Notes: generated by a model not told the origin, from the letters alone. Positions 35,100 to 43,658 are shown, counted from the stretch's first letter. The stretch is DNA of 64,000 nt from Pelotomaculum sp. (GCA_018435055.1 JAHDOA010000038.1:1-64000), one strand, 5' to 3'. Numbers and translations: made by a program.

Positions 35100-35798
35100 A
35101 TGAAGCGCAAGCTGATATATTTTATTGCTTTTCTGGTCATTCTGGGCGTGGTGGCTATCCCGGCCATCTGTATGAACAAGGTTTTCAGCTCAGACCGGCA
35201 GGGGCAGCAGGCGGCAAGCATCGACAAAAATGCCGGGGCTCAGGGCAGCGCGGCAAACCAGAACCAGCCTGCCGCCGGATCGGACCAGGCTTCTCCCGGA
35301 TCGGCTAAAGGCCTGCCTGATACTGAAGCAAAGGAAGGCGATCCGGCGCCGCAGCAGCAGGCTGCCGCGTCAGGCGCCGCTTCCCCGGAAAGTGCGGCGC
35401 CTGCCCCTGCGGACGATGCTGCAACGGTTACGGCGCCTGCAGTATCGCCTGAGAGCGGCTGCCAGGTATGGATTGCCGTAGTCGGCAAAAACGGCGAGCA
35501 GCTTTACCAGGCGGGCCAGGTCCTTTTGAAGAAAGACAATAAGTGGGGGATTAACGCCCTGGGCGCCCTTGAGGCAACCGGCCTCCCCTACACCACTATG
35601 CCGACCTGGCCTGATTTTGTCTATTCCATCAGCGGGCAGGCCAATAGCGGCGTGTCGGGTTGGATGTATTCAGTGAACGGCGACGTTCCTATGCATATGG
35701 CTGACAAGCATCCGGTGAAAGCCGGGGACAGGGTGATCTGGTGGTACAGCAACAGTATGGAACAACCCCAGCCGCGCTGGGATGAGTTGGTACAATAA
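35100..35798 (+). CDS. Membrane-tethered DUF4430 protein (system 1)
   Basis: This 232-residue protein has one N-terminal membrane helix (about 5-27), a long Ala/Gln/Pro/Ser-rich tether (30-120) and a C-terminal DUF4430 domain (about 122-230) with SGVSGWMYSVNGDVP and a closing WWYSNSMEQPQPRWDEL, nearly matching the domain of the preceding protein. It lies immediately before ecfT, where an ordinary ABC system would have a binding protein. I infer that it receives ligand from wall-bound proteins and presents it to the ECF transporter. That relay is hypothesis. Confidence 0.85.
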   Translation: MKRKLIYFIAFLVILGVVAIPAICMNKVFSSDRQGQQAASIDKNAGAQGSAANQNQPAAGSDQASPGSAKGLPDTEAKEGDPAPQQQAAASGAASPESAAPAPADDAATVTAPAVSPESGCQVWIAVVGKNGEQLYQAGQVLLKKDNKWGINALGALEATGLPYTTMPTWPDFVYSISGQANSGVSGWMYSVNGDVPMHMADKHPVKAGDRVIWWYSNSMEQPQPRWDELVQ

Positions 35799-35817
35799 AA
35801 GCAAAGGGGCTGCAAAT

Positions 35818-36747
35818 TTGTTTGGCAAGCTTTACTACCAGGACAAAGGGCTATTCTTGCAGAGCTTTCACCCGGCCGCAGTCCTGGTGTACTTTCTTGT
35901 GCTTCTTGTTCTGAGCCTGCTTTACGACAATCCCCTTTATCTTTTATCCCTGCTGTTCCTGCTGGCCCTCTTAATTAATGGGGTTGACGGCATGGAGGCC
36001 TGGGAGGGGTTTTTAAAAGTTGGCGTCTTGATGACGCTTGTTGTCATGGTTGTCAACCCGCTGGTGATCAGGGCCGGCGCCACGATCATCTGGCACGGCC
36101 CGGCTGTGCCGTTCCTGGGCAGGCTGGACATTTCGATGGAAGCCATTTATTTTGGGGCCGTGTCCGGTCTCAGGCTGCTGGTGATCATGAGCATATTCTG
36201 CCTTTACAACCTGATGGTCAACCCGGACAATGTGCTGAACCTCTTTTCCCGGGCGGCCGGCAAATCGGCGCTGATGGTGGCCCTGGCTACGCGGATGTTT
36301 CCCGCCATGGTCAGGGACCTGAAGCGGATAAAAGAAGTAATGCAGCTTCGCGGCGTTGATTTTGAAGAGGGCAGCCTGTGGGAGAGAGTGAAGAAATACT
36401 CTGTCCTTTACAATGTCATGCTGCTTTCCTCCCTGGAGGGCTCCATGGAGATAGCCGAATCCATGCAGGCCAGGGCTTACGGCAGCGGCAGGCGCTCGGT
36501 ATACAGCCGGAAGCTGCTGCGGCCCAGGGATTACCTCAGCATGGGGGGCAGCCTGCTGGCCCTGTCCGCCGCGGCCTGGGGGCTGCACAACGGATGCGGG
36601 CGCTATGCCTTTTACCCGGTGGCGGACGCCCTGGTCGGGGGCAGCTCGACGCTGGCAGCCCTGTTTGTTGTGCTTTTTTACCTGTCTGTACCGCTTATTC
36701 TGAGCGAGGGGTGTAAGTATTGCCGCTTTATAAAATCGAAAATCTGA
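35818..36747 (+). CDS. ecfT: ECF transporter transmembrane component EcfT (system 1)
   Basis: This polytopic protein couples the ATPase dimer to the substrate-binding EcfS. It has about five to six hydrophobic helices and the cytoplasmic coupling helices with Ala-Arg signatures (ATRMFPAMVRDL and ESMQARAYGSG), as in CbiQ/EcfT. The start at TTG 35818 has AAAGGGG eight bases upstream; a longer frame from 35782 overlaps the previous gene. It overlaps the ecfA gene by 28 bases, so the set is one operon. Confidence 0.9.
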   Translation: MFGKLYYQDKGLFLQSFHPAAVLVYFLVLLVLSLLYDNPLYLLSLLFLLALLINGVDGMEAWEGFLKVGVLMTLVVMVVNPLVIRAGATIIWHGPAVPFLGRLDISMEAIYFGAVSGLRLLVIMSIFCLYNLMVNPDNVLNLFSRAAGKSALMVALATRMFPAMVRDLKRIKEVMQLRGVDFEEGSLWERVKKYSVLYNVMLLSSLEGSMEIAESMQARAYGSGRRSVYSRKLLRPRDYLSMGGSLLALSAAAWGLHNGCGRYAFYPVADALVGGSSTLAALFVVLFYLSVPLILSEGCKYCRFIKSKI

Positions 36748-38429
36748 CTTACTATTATCCTGAAGCTGAAAAAGCTGCGCTGAATAATATCAGCCTGGAG
36801 ATCGAAGACGGGGAATTCATCCTGGTGGCGGGCGGCTCCGGTTCGGGCAAGTCCTCGCTGGCCAGGGCGCTGGCAGGCCTGATCCCGGATTTTTACGGGG
36901 GAAGGATCGGCGGGAAGATTTATTTTCAGGGGTGGGACATCAGGGCAATGGACCGCAGGAAGCTGGCCAGGCAAGTGGGTATGGTCTTCCAGGACCCGGA
37001 AAAACAGATCGTGCAGACCCATGTCGAGGCAGAAATAGCTTTTGGCCTGGAGAACCTGGGTTTAGATAACGAAGAGATGCTGCGCCGGGTGGCCGAGGTG
37101 ATATGCTTCATGGACCTGGAACAGATCAGGGGGGACTTTACGGCCAATCTGTCCGGCGGGCAGAAGCAGAAGCTGGCCCTGGCTTCCGTCCTGGCCATGC
37201 AGCCGCACGTGTTGGTCCTGGACGAGCCCACTTCCCAGCTGGACCCCGTTTCGGCGGAAGACATCCTGAACCTGGTCAAGCGGCTGAACGAGGAAATGGG
37301 TTTTACCGTGGTCATGATCGAGCAGCGGTTGGAGCGGTGTTACCACCTGGCGGACCGGGTTTTATTAATGGATAAAGGAAGAATTGCCTGTGACGGGAGC
37401 GCCCGGGCAGTAGCCCGCAAAACCATTAAGGGATGCGCGCCTTTTCTGCCGCCGGTGGCCAGGTTTTTTGCCGGTTTGCAGGCGCCGGCCGTGCCGCTGA
37501 CGGTCAAGGAGGGCAGGAAACTGCTTCGTTCCTGTCTAAATATTAAAGAAACCGGCGCGGCGCGTCCCGCTCCTGGAGCAGGCGATGCCTGCCCTGCTGA
37601 CTACACGGGGCGGAGATGCGCCGTGCGCCTGAAAAACCTGTGGTTTACCTACCCGGGTGGTCAGGAAGTTTTAAAAGGCGTCAGTTTGGATGTCGGGGAG
37701 GGGGAATTTGTAGCAGTCCTGGGTGAAAACGGCGCGGGCAAGTCGACGATGCTCAGGCAGTTGACCGGCCTGCTCAGGCCGGACCGGGGCACTGTCGAGG
37801 TCTTCGGCCAGGACGTCGGTAAAAACGGGTTCAAGGAGATCAGGAAGCACATCGCATACCTCTCCCAGAATCCCAATGACTACCTCTTCCAGGACACAGT
37901 GGAGGACGAGCTGCTCTTTACCCTGAAAAATTTCGGCCTGAAAGATACGTCCGCTGTCGATGAAATGCTGGAAAGGTTCAACCTGGCGCAGTACCGCCGG
38001 ACAAATCCGCGGGATCTGAGCAGCGGCGAGAGGCAGAGGGTCGCCCTGGCGTCGGTGCTGGTCACTTCCCCCGGGCTGATCATCCTGGACGAGCCGACCA
38101 GGGGGGTAGACTTCCGCCTGAAGGCGGAACTGGGCAGGTTCCTGCAGCAGGAAGCGGCAAAAGGCCGCACGGTGATAGTGGTGACCCACGACGTGGAGTT
38201 CGCCGCCGAGTATGCCGCCCGGGCGGTGATGATGTTTTCCGGCAGGGTGGTCAGCGACGGTAAAAAGCACGATGTACTGGGTAAATCGGTCTTTTATTCC
38301 CCCCAGCTGTGCAAAATGTGCCGGGGCATCTGTGACGGCGTGCTCACTTTCAGCGAGGCGCGGGACAGGATCTACCCCCTTATCACGGGCGGCGCGGTCG
38401 TGGCTGAAGGCCCGGGGGTGACGATGTGA
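36720..38429 (+). CDS. ecfA: Fused EcfA-EcfA' ATPase (system 1)
   Basis: Two complete ABC ATPase domains lie in one 569-residue chain. The first has GGSGSGKSS (about 38), LSGGQKQK (about 143) and VLVLDEPT; the second has GENGAGKST (about 336), LSSGERQR (about 433) and LIILDEPT. They form the energising pair of an ECF importer. A TTG start has GGGGTG upstream. The stop overlaps the ecfS start. Fusion of the two ATPases is common in some Firmicute ECF systems, and this fusion differs from system 2 by lacking the S domain. Confidence 0.93.
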   Translation: MPLYKIENLTYYYPEAEKAALNNISLEIEDGEFILVAGGSGSGKSSLARALAGLIPDFYGGRIGGKIYFQGWDIRAMDRRKLARQVGMVFQDPEKQIVQTHVEAEIAFGLENLGLDNEEMLRRVAEVICFMDLEQIRGDFTANLSGGQKQKLALASVLAMQPHVLVLDEPTSQLDPVSAEDILNLVKRLNEEMGFTVVMIEQRLERCYHLADRVLLMDKGRIACDGSARAVARKTIKGCAPFLPPVARFFAGLQAPAVPLTVKEGRKLLRSCLNIKETGAARPAPGAGDACPADYTGRRCAVRLKNLWFTYPGGQEVLKGVSLDVGEGEFVAVLGENGAGKSTMLRQLTGLLRPDRGTVEVFGQDVGKNGFKEIRKHIAYLSQNPNDYLFQDTVEDELLFTLKNFGLKDTSAVDEMLERFNLAQYRRTNPRDLSSGERQRVALASVLVTSPGLIILDEPTRGVDFRLKAELGRFLQQEAAKGRTVIVVTHDVEFAAEYAARAVMMFSGRVVSDGKKHDVLGKSVFYSPQLCKMCRGICDGVLTFSEARDRIYPLITGGAVVAEGPGVTM

Positions 38430-39055
38430 CGGGGACAACCTGGGGCCTGTACATAACCATAGCCGGTATTTTTTCTGCCGCCCTGCTCATGCTGGGGATG
38501 GAGAAAAAGGCTGGCCTGAACGCGAGGCAGGTGTCGCTCATCGCCATGCTGGCCGCTTTTTGCGCCGCGGGCAGAATGGTAACCGGCGTAGCCCTGCTCT
38601 TTCTGCAGCCCACCATGTTTTTGGTGGAGATCACGGGGTTTGTGTTCGGAGCGCGGGTCGGCTTCTTTGTGGGCGCGATGACGCCCTTGATATCCAATTT
38701 TTTTATCGGCCAGGGGCCCTGGACGCCCTGGCAGATGATCTGCTGGGGCCTGGTGGGCATGTCCGGGGCGGCAGTCAGATATTTGTTTCCCCGGGCGGGA
38801 TATAAAACTATCACCGTGCTTTGTTTTGTCTGGGGCTACCTATACGGGGCCATCATGGACATCTGGCAGTGGAGCGTCTTTATCAGGCCGCTGACCTTCC
38901 AGTCATATTTTCTTATCTGGGCGGCCGGTTTCAGTTTTGATTCCCTGCGTGCCGCGGGCAACCTGATCTTCTGCGCCGCACTGGGCGGCCAGAGCATTAA
39001 AATACTGCGGTACTTCCATAAAAAAATGGATGTCCGGTACCTGGAAAATATATGA
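38426..39055 (+). CDS. ECF transporter substrate-binding component EcfS (system 1)
   Basis: This 209-residue membrane protein has six hydrophobic helices and the loop FFIGQGPWTPWQMICWG, which recurs almost unchanged in the S region of the fused protein at 53937. Reads from a GTG start that overlaps the ecfA stop. EcfS defines specificity; gene context (corrinoid salvage, DUF4430 proteins, riboswitches) points to cobalamin or cobinamide, and CbrT-type S components provide a precedent. Specificity is inference. Confidence 0.85.
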   Translation: MTGTTWGLYITIAGIFSAALLMLGMEKKAGLNARQVSLIAMLAAFCAAGRMVTGVALLFLQPTMFLVEITGFVFGARVGFFVGAMTPLISNFFIGQGPWTPWQMICWGLVGMSGAAVRYLFPRAGYKTITVLCFVWGYLYGAIMDIWQWSVFIRPLTFQSYFLIWAAGFSFDSLRAAGNLIFCAALGGQSIKILRYFHKKMDVRYLENI

Positions 39056-39069
39056 GGGGGCAAATCCAC

Positions 39070-40359
39070 TTGAAGATGAGGAAAATGCTGCTGTTCTTAT
39101 TGTCCTTGCTATTCATCTGCGCCCTGGCGGGGGTTTCCGCCGCTGAGCGGCCGGGTGCGGCCGCGGCTTCTCCCGCTGTGGAATGGTCTAATGCCTTTAG
39201 CCGGGGAGAAGGCCATTTTGTGGAGCAGACGAAAGACGGCGGCTTGATTTTAACCGGCTGGATTGATTCAGGCGGGGCCGGCTCCGATGTTTTTCTCGCC
39301 AAATACGACGGTGGCGGCAGCAATCTCTGGCTGCAAACTTACCGCGGCTACGGCTACAACGACAGCCACTGCGTCAGGGAAGTCAGCGGCGGCGGTTACA
39401 TAGTTGCCGGTGAAACCAAGTCAAAGGACGCGTACGACCATGATGTGTACGTGGTGCGGACTGACGGGAAAGGCGCCCCATTGTGGGAAAAAGTATTCGG
39501 CGGGGCGCGCTGTGACTATGCCTGGTCCGTGCAGCAGACGAAAGACGGCGGCTTCATCCTGGCCGGCGGGACCGAGTCCTACGGCGTCGGCATATACGAT
39601 GTCTACCTGGTCAGGATAGATTCCGCCGGGGAGATAATCTGGGAAAAAACTTACGGCGGGGCGGCTTCCGACTGCGGCTATTCCCTATTGCAGCTGGCTG
39701 ACGGTGGCTTTCTTATCGCCGGCAACACGGAGCCCTTCGGCGGGGGGAATCCCGATGTGTACCTCCTGAAGACGGACAGCGACGGCAGCATGGTCTGGCA
39801 AAAAACATACGGCGGCGCCGGCTCGGAATACGGCTGGTCGTTGCTGGAAGCCTCTGGCGGCGGATACATAATAGCCGGCGAGAAGGAGGTTTCCAGCGAC
39901 GCGGGCGGCTGGTTGGCGGCTTACCTGGCGCGGGTTGACGGGGAAGGCAATCTAATTTGGGAAAAAACATACGGCGGCGCCAGAGGAAGTTCGTTTTACG
40001 GCGCCTGCCGGGTGGCAGACGGCTATGTCCTGACGGGCAAAATAGAGTCTGCCGGCGGCTACGACCTGTACATGGTCAAAACTGCTGAGGACGGCAGCCT
40101 CGTCTGGGAGAAAACAGTGGAGGGCGCCGGCGCGGGCAGCGGCTATGCCGTTGCGCAGTCCCGCGGCGGAGGTTTGATCGTGGCTGGAAAAAAAGGCATG
40201 GAAAATAGTGCCGGCAGCGAAATATTAATGTTAAAATTGGCTGCGGAAAGCAAGGCGAATAGGGCCTATATATGGTCAGTCGGCCTTGCTCTGGTAGTGT
40301 TCGCTTTGGTCCTGGTTGTTTTCCGGCTTTCTTCAGGCAGGAAGGGCGTGGAATCATAA
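39070..40359 (+). CDS. Secreted beta-propeller-like repeat protein with C-terminal membrane anchor
   Basis: About 429 residues from a TTG start with GAGGGGGC eight bases upstream. A signal peptide (1-25) is followed by seven or so repeats of about 50 residues of the form (Q)TKDGGFILAGGTES...YDVYLVRIDSAGEIIWEKTYGG, a beta-propeller pattern, and a C-terminal hydrophobic helix (about 400-420) with a basic tail. It overlaps the end of the ecfS gene region, so it is likely part of the same operon. Role unknown; it could be an exposed accessory of the uptake complex. Confidence 0.82.
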   Translation: MKMRKMLLFLLSLLFICALAGVSAAERPGAAAASPAVEWSNAFSRGEGHFVEQTKDGGLILTGWIDSGGAGSDVFLAKYDGGGSNLWLQTYRGYGYNDSHCVREVSGGGYIVAGETKSKDAYDHDVYVVRTDGKGAPLWEKVFGGARCDYAWSVQQTKDGGFILAGGTESYGVGIYDVYLVRIDSAGEIIWEKTYGGAASDCGYSLLQLADGGFLIAGNTEPFGGGNPDVYLLKTDSDGSMVWQKTYGGAGSEYGWSLLEASGGGYIIAGEKEVSSDAGGWLAAYLARVDGEGNLIWEKTYGGARGSSFYGACRVADGYVLTGKIESAGGYDLYMVKTAEDGSLVWEKTVEGAGAGSGYAVAQSRGGGLIVAGKKGMENSAGSEILMLKLAAESKANRAYIWSVGLALVVFALVLVVFRLSSGRKGVES

Positions 40360-40411
40360 GGAAAAGTCTTGCTTAATGCCGGGGCGGCAAAAAAAGAAGG
40401 AGGGTAATGAG

Positions 40412-40951
40412 TTGAACAAGGAGCATATTAAAAAAGGGTGGGTCCAGGTCTACACCGGCAACTGCAAGGGCAAGACCACGGCGGCCCTGGGTCTGGCCTT
40501 CCGGGCCATGGGGAGGGGTATGAAGACTTACGTGGGCCAGTTCATGAAAGGACAGAAATACTCCGAGCTGAAAGCAGCGGAGATGTGCCAACCTTATATC
40601 ACCATCGAGCAGTACGGCAAAGACACATTCATCCATGTAAAAAACCCGCCGGAGGCGGAGGATGTGCAAATGGCGCGGGAAGGTCTGGCAAAGGCTAAAA
40701 ATGCGATGCTCTCCGGTAAATACGATATCATTGTTTTTGATGAAATCAACACCGCCCATTTCTTCCACCTCATCACTGTTGAAGAAATGTTGGAGGTGAT
40801 CAGGTCCAAGCCGGACGGGGTGGAAGTGATTTTCACCGGCAGGTACGCGCCGCCGGAGGTCATTGAAGTGGCTGATCTGGTGACCGAGATGGTGGAAGTG
40901 AAGCATTACTATGAAAAAGGTGTGCCGGCCCGGGACGGCATCGAGCGTTAA
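40412..40951 (+). CDS. cobO: Corrinoid adenosyltransferase (CobO/BtuR type)
   Basis: This 179-residue enzyme transfers the adenosyl group of ATP to cob(I)alamin or cobinamide. Visible are the P-loop-like GNCKGKTTAA (residue 17), the VGQFMKG stretch, and the Walker B-like IIVFDEINTAH; the end KHYYEKGVPARDGIER is typical. The TTG start at 40412 has GAAGGAGGG seven bases upstream, whereas the longer frame runs into the previous gene. It stands between uptake system 1 and cbiZ, consistent with trapping incoming corrinoid. Confidence 0.94.
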   Translation: MNKEHIKKGWVQVYTGNCKGKTTAALGLAFRAMGRGMKTYVGQFMKGQKYSELKAAEMCQPYITIEQYGKDTFIHVKNPPEAEDVQMAREGLAKAKNAMLSGKYDIIVFDEINTAHFFHLITVEEMLEVIRSKPDGVEVIFTGRYAPPEVIEVADLVTEMVEVKHYYEKGVPARDGIER

Positions 40952-41288
40952 ATAAGTATATGGTTGAAAAGTAAAACAGTTAAGAGATTAATCTTTGCGT
41001 CTTTGTGGATGCAAAGGGGGGAATTTACTCATCGGTTGGAGACGAGGACTTCCTGTTGGGAGATGCAGCGTATGGTATTGATGAAAGCAGACGACAGGCA
41101 GTTGCGGCATTGATTCGGAAGAGCATGGTTTTTTGCCGGTAATGCCCTTTTTTCCCTGTACGGCGGAGGCTGTTTTGCCCGCTGGTACGGCTTCGGCTAC
41201 GCCGGTAAGTCCTATGAGGCGGAATGCGTGCTGAAACAGGTATGTATTCAGTGGTATCAGGAACACCGGAAACAGGAGGAAAAAAGAA
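40952..41288. other. Gene-free gap between cobO and hydrolase gene
   Basis: A plus-strand frame near 41165-41290 reads like a protein fragment (LYGGGCFARWYGFGYAGKS...) but has no start or ribosome site and could be a gene remnant. The last 20 bases contain AAACAGGAGGAAAA, the ribosome site of the next gene. Confidence 0.45.
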
Positions 41289-42056
41289 ATGAGACTGGCA
41301 TTATTGCATTTTAATTTGAGCAGTGGACCGCAGGAGGCCAATTTGGCCCTGTTGCGGCGGGCCTTCGCTTTGGCCGCGGCAGAGGGGGCGGACTGGATCA
41401 TTACACCGGAAATGGCGCTGCAAGGCTATTTTTTTGCTGAAAAAACCGAAACACTTAACATTGATATACAACCGGAACAGTTACTAGCGCCTATTAATAG
41501 ATTAATTGCCAGGTATCGGCTGACTCTCTTTCTTGGGTGCGCAGAGCAAGACGCGGCCACAGGTAATTATTATAACAGCTGCCTGGTTATCGGCCCGGCA
41601 GGAAGTGTCCTGGGGCGTCAGCGGAAAACGCGATCCCACAAGATGGGTCCTGAGTCCTGGGTGACAGAGGGAGATAAACTGGAACCTGTTTCCTGCCCGG
41701 GGATGAAAGCTGGGATCCTGGTCTGTGCCGATTCCTGGTTTGTGGACAAAGCCCGGACTTTAAAGGATAAGGGCGCCGAAGTCCTTGTGGCGCCGGCAGC
41801 CTGGCCTCCGGGTGAGCACGGTCCGGGCGATTGCTGGGAAAGGTGTTCCCATGCCACCGGTCTGCCTGTCTGGGTCTGTAATCAGACAGGCAATCAGGAA
41901 AAGCTGGATCTCAGTCAGGCGCAGAGTGTGGTGGTCGACGGCGGGAAGACCCTGTTCAGCTATAGCGGTTTACAACAAGCTGTGCTGCTCTTCGACTGGG
42001 ATAACCACCGGAGATCTGTTGTGTCAAAGCAGTTTAAGGTAATTGAGGTCAAGTGA
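41289..42056 (+). CDS. Carbon-nitrogen hydrolase (nitrilase superfamily)
   Basis: This 255-residue enzyme has the Glu-Lys-Cys catalytic triad of the nitrilase superfamily: Glu in TPEMALQGY (about 40), Lys in the RQRKTRSHKMGPE stretch and Cys in LVCADSWF. It should hydrolyse an amide or nitrile. The ATG has GGAGGAAAA upstream. It lies directly before cbiZ. In a corrinoid locus a possible substrate is an amide side chain of cobinamide or a lower-ligand precursor; ordinary omega-amidases are an alternative. Specificity is not readable from the sequence. Confidence 0.85.
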   Translation: MRLALLHFNLSSGPQEANLALLRRAFALAAAEGADWIITPEMALQGYFFAEKTETLNIDIQPEQLLAPINRLIARYRLTLFLGCAEQDAATGNYYNSCLVIGPAGSVLGRQRKTRSHKMGPESWVTEGDKLEPVSCPGMKAGILVCADSWFVDKARTLKDKGAEVLVAPAAWPPGEHGPGDCWERCSHATGLPVWVCNQTGNQEKLDLSQAQSVVVDGGKTLFSYSGLQQAVLLFDWDNHRRSVVSKQFKVIEVK

Positions 42057-42104
42057 TATTTCAAACTCAAATTAAATTTTCTGAGTAACCTGGAGTGATG
42101 CGGG

Positions 42105-42830
42105 TTGTTTAAAGAATTCAGCACGCTCGATCAAAATATTCCGATCAATGGCATCAGCTGCTATCTGGTCGACGACAGGACTTTCCTGATTACTTCCGTG
42201 CGCTGGCTGAGGGTCTTGAGCTCCGCGGCCTTTGGCGGAGAGAAGCGGCGGGCCAGGCACATTATCAACCATACAGTCAGAAAGAGCTACAATTGCGATC
42301 AGCCGGATCAGGACCTGGCCAGCCTGGCGGCGAAAATAGGCCTGGACGGCGGTGTAGTGGGGCTGATGACAGCTGTAGACGTGAGACAAACAGTGGTGCG
42401 GTCGGGAATAAGAAAGGGCCTGGCGGTGGCCGTCGCCTGCACGGCCGGCACAGGAAACGCCTGTGCCGCCGGGATCCCTGTCGCCCTCGGTAAAAATGCG
42501 GCTGCACCCGGGACGATCAACATCGTGGTCCTGGTTGACGGAAACCTGACCGGAGCGGCCATGGTCAACGCGGTGATCACAGCCACGGAGGCCAAGACCA
42601 GGGCCATTTTTCAGGCCGGCGTCCGCCTGCCGGACGGCGGCATGGCCACAGGCACCACCACCGACGCCATTGTAATCGCCTGCACCGGGCGGGGCAAACC
42701 GCTTCCTTACGCCGGGGCGGCCACAGAACTGGGCTACCTGGTGGGCCACACGGTGTACCGGGCGGTGACACAGGGCGTTAAAGACTACCTGGTTGCAGTC
42801 GCTGAGGGAAGACTGGCAGGCTGCCCTTAA
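42105..42830 (+). CDS. cbiZ: Adenosylcobinamide amidohydrolase CbiZ
   Basis: CbiZ cleaves the aminopropanol arm of adenosylcobinamide (or the nucleotide loop of pseudo-B12), giving adenosylcobyric acid for remodelling. The 241-residue protein carries the family stretches LSSAAFGGEKRRARHIINHTV, GLMTAVDVRQ, TAGTGNACAAG and GTTTDAIVIACTGRG. TTG start with GGAG nine bases upstream. With cobO and two ECF systems it defines a salvage-and-remodel route. It lies just upstream of cobalamin riboswitch 3. Confidence 0.93.
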   Translation: MFKEFSTLDQNIPINGISCYLVDDRTFLITSVRWLRVLSSAAFGGEKRRARHIINHTVRKSYNCDQPDQDLASLAAKIGLDGGVVGLMTAVDVRQTVVRSGIRKGLAVAVACTAGTGNACAAGIPVALGKNAAAPGTINIVVLVDGNLTGAAMVNAVITATEAKTRAIFQAGVRLPDGGMATGTTTDAIVIACTGRGKPLPYAGAATELGYLVGHTVYRAVTQGVKDYLVAVAEGRLAGCP

Positions 42831-42910
42831 CAGGGTAAAACAACGGCTGACCCTGGATCTGGCAGGCCCAAAATATTGACAAAAAACGGTTGTTAATTAT
42901 TAATAATAAG

Positions 42911-43117
42911 TAAACAGGTATAATCATAGCTTGACGCTCAAGTTAATTGGTTATGGAAGCAGGTGAAAGGCCTGCGCGGTCCCGCCGCTGTAAAAGAGGA
43001 GTCCTCCCTCAAATGCCACTGGGAAACCGGGAAGGCGGGGAGGGTGATGACGCTTGAGCCAGAAGACCTGCCTGTTTATAACACCGCAATGCTCTACGAA
43101 GGATAGGGAGGTGTTGT
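42911..43117 (+). ncRNA. Cobalamin riboswitch 3 with ribosome-site sequestering platform
   Basis: Aptamer 42911-43079: closing stem TAAACAGG/CCTGTTTA, GGAAGCAGGTGAAAGGCCTGCGCGG split over the P3 arm, CCCGCCGCTGTAA, GCCACTGGG, CCGGGAAGGCGG and B12 box GAGCCAGAAGACCTGCC. Downstream AACACC (about 43080) can pair with GGTGTT at 43112, hiding a GGGAGGTG ribosome site, so control appears translational. A TTGACA lies at 42876. Confidence 0.92.
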
Positions 43118-43124
43118 GTTTATT

Positions 43125-43232
43125 ATGATGGTTCTTTGTAGACTTGGTGTTGGTTTTGAGAAGTTTAAGGGTGATAGGCGTGAAATTTCCACATTTTTGT
43201 TTCTGTCAGGAGGTAGTCACGATGAAGAGTGA
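43125..43232 (+). CDS. Possible 35-residue leader peptide under riboswitch 3
   Basis: ATGATGGTTCTTTGT opens a 35-codon frame whose ribosome site (GGGAGGTG) is the one the riboswitch platform can mask. Its stop (TGA, 43230) overlaps the DUF2292 start at 43222, which would allow translational coupling. It matches no family and may be the remnant of a longer gene. Evidence is position only. Confidence 0.35.
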   Translation: MMVLCRLGVGFEKFKGDRREISTFLFLSGGSHDEE

Positions 43233-43374
43233 ACCTGATGGAAACCATTTAACTGAAAGAGAAGAAAAGCTGCTGAAACTTATCCGCAAGATTGAATACG
43301 GTGAAATCAAGATAATTGTGTAGAATAAGCAACCGGTAAGAGTAGAAGAGACCAGGAAATCCATAAAACTTTAA
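43222..43374 (+). pseudogene. DUF2292 gene copy 1, interrupted by in-frame TAG
   Basis: From ATG 43222 (AGGAGG seven bases upstream) the frame reads MKSEPDGNHLTEREEKLL...GEIKIIV, then TAG at 43321, then NKQPVRVEETRKSIKL and a TAA. It aligns end to end with the intact copies at 43949 and 59536, where the TAG position is Arg. A CAG-to-TAG or CGG-to-TAG change would explain it. It may make a 33-residue peptide or be dead. Downstream of cobalamin riboswitch 3. Confidence 0.75.
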
Positions 43375-43397
43375 AAAACTATTTGTAATATAAACTA

Positions 43398-43510
43398 TTG
43401 AAATCCGGGAACCCGGTATGGTAAGCTATGGCCAAAGCAAATATTGCCGGATGCGAGATGCGGCTGACCGAACAACGGAAGCGCTTCCCCTCATGGGGGG
43501 TGCTTTTTTT
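43398..43510 (+). ncRNA. Conserved promoter-leader-terminator element, copy A
   Basis: TTGAAA (43398) and TAAGCT (43422) form a promoter with an 18-base spacer. The short leader contains GATGCGGCTGACCG, AACAACGG and GCGCTTCCCC, which pairs with GGGGGGTGC before seven T. CCG/CGG flanking AACAA and the upstream GCG can instead pair with the terminator arm, suggesting attenuation. Copies B and C are at 49903 and 58955. No Rfam family recognised. It ends 25 bases before cobalamin riboswitch 4. Confidence 0.7.
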
Positions 43511-43535
43511 CTTTCTGCATACAACTGAATATCTG

Positions 43536-43658
43536 GCTGCGGGGGCTGTCCGTCAAAGATACGGACGAATAGGGGAACCGGGTGAAAGTCCCGGGCGGTC
43601 CGGCCACTGTGAGCGGCGAGCGACCCTCCCGCGAGTCAGGATACCTGACCCTGCAGCG
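43536..43658 (+). ncRNA. Cobalamin riboswitch 4
   Basis: Closed by GCTGCGGGG/CCCTGCAGC. Contains P2 GTCCGT/ACGGAC, AGGGGAACCGGGTGAAAG, GGTCCGGCCACTGTGAGCGG, and B12 box GAGTCAGGATACCTGACC. It is nearly identical to riboswitch 5 at 59091, with G-T for A-T differences that keep pairing. The expression platform (43675-43787) ends in a strong terminator. Confidence 0.9.

Noticed and set aside
43321-43323. Pyrrolysine codon in DUF2292 copy 1
   Set aside because: Position is not conserved and paralogues have Arg; nonsense mutation is simpler.
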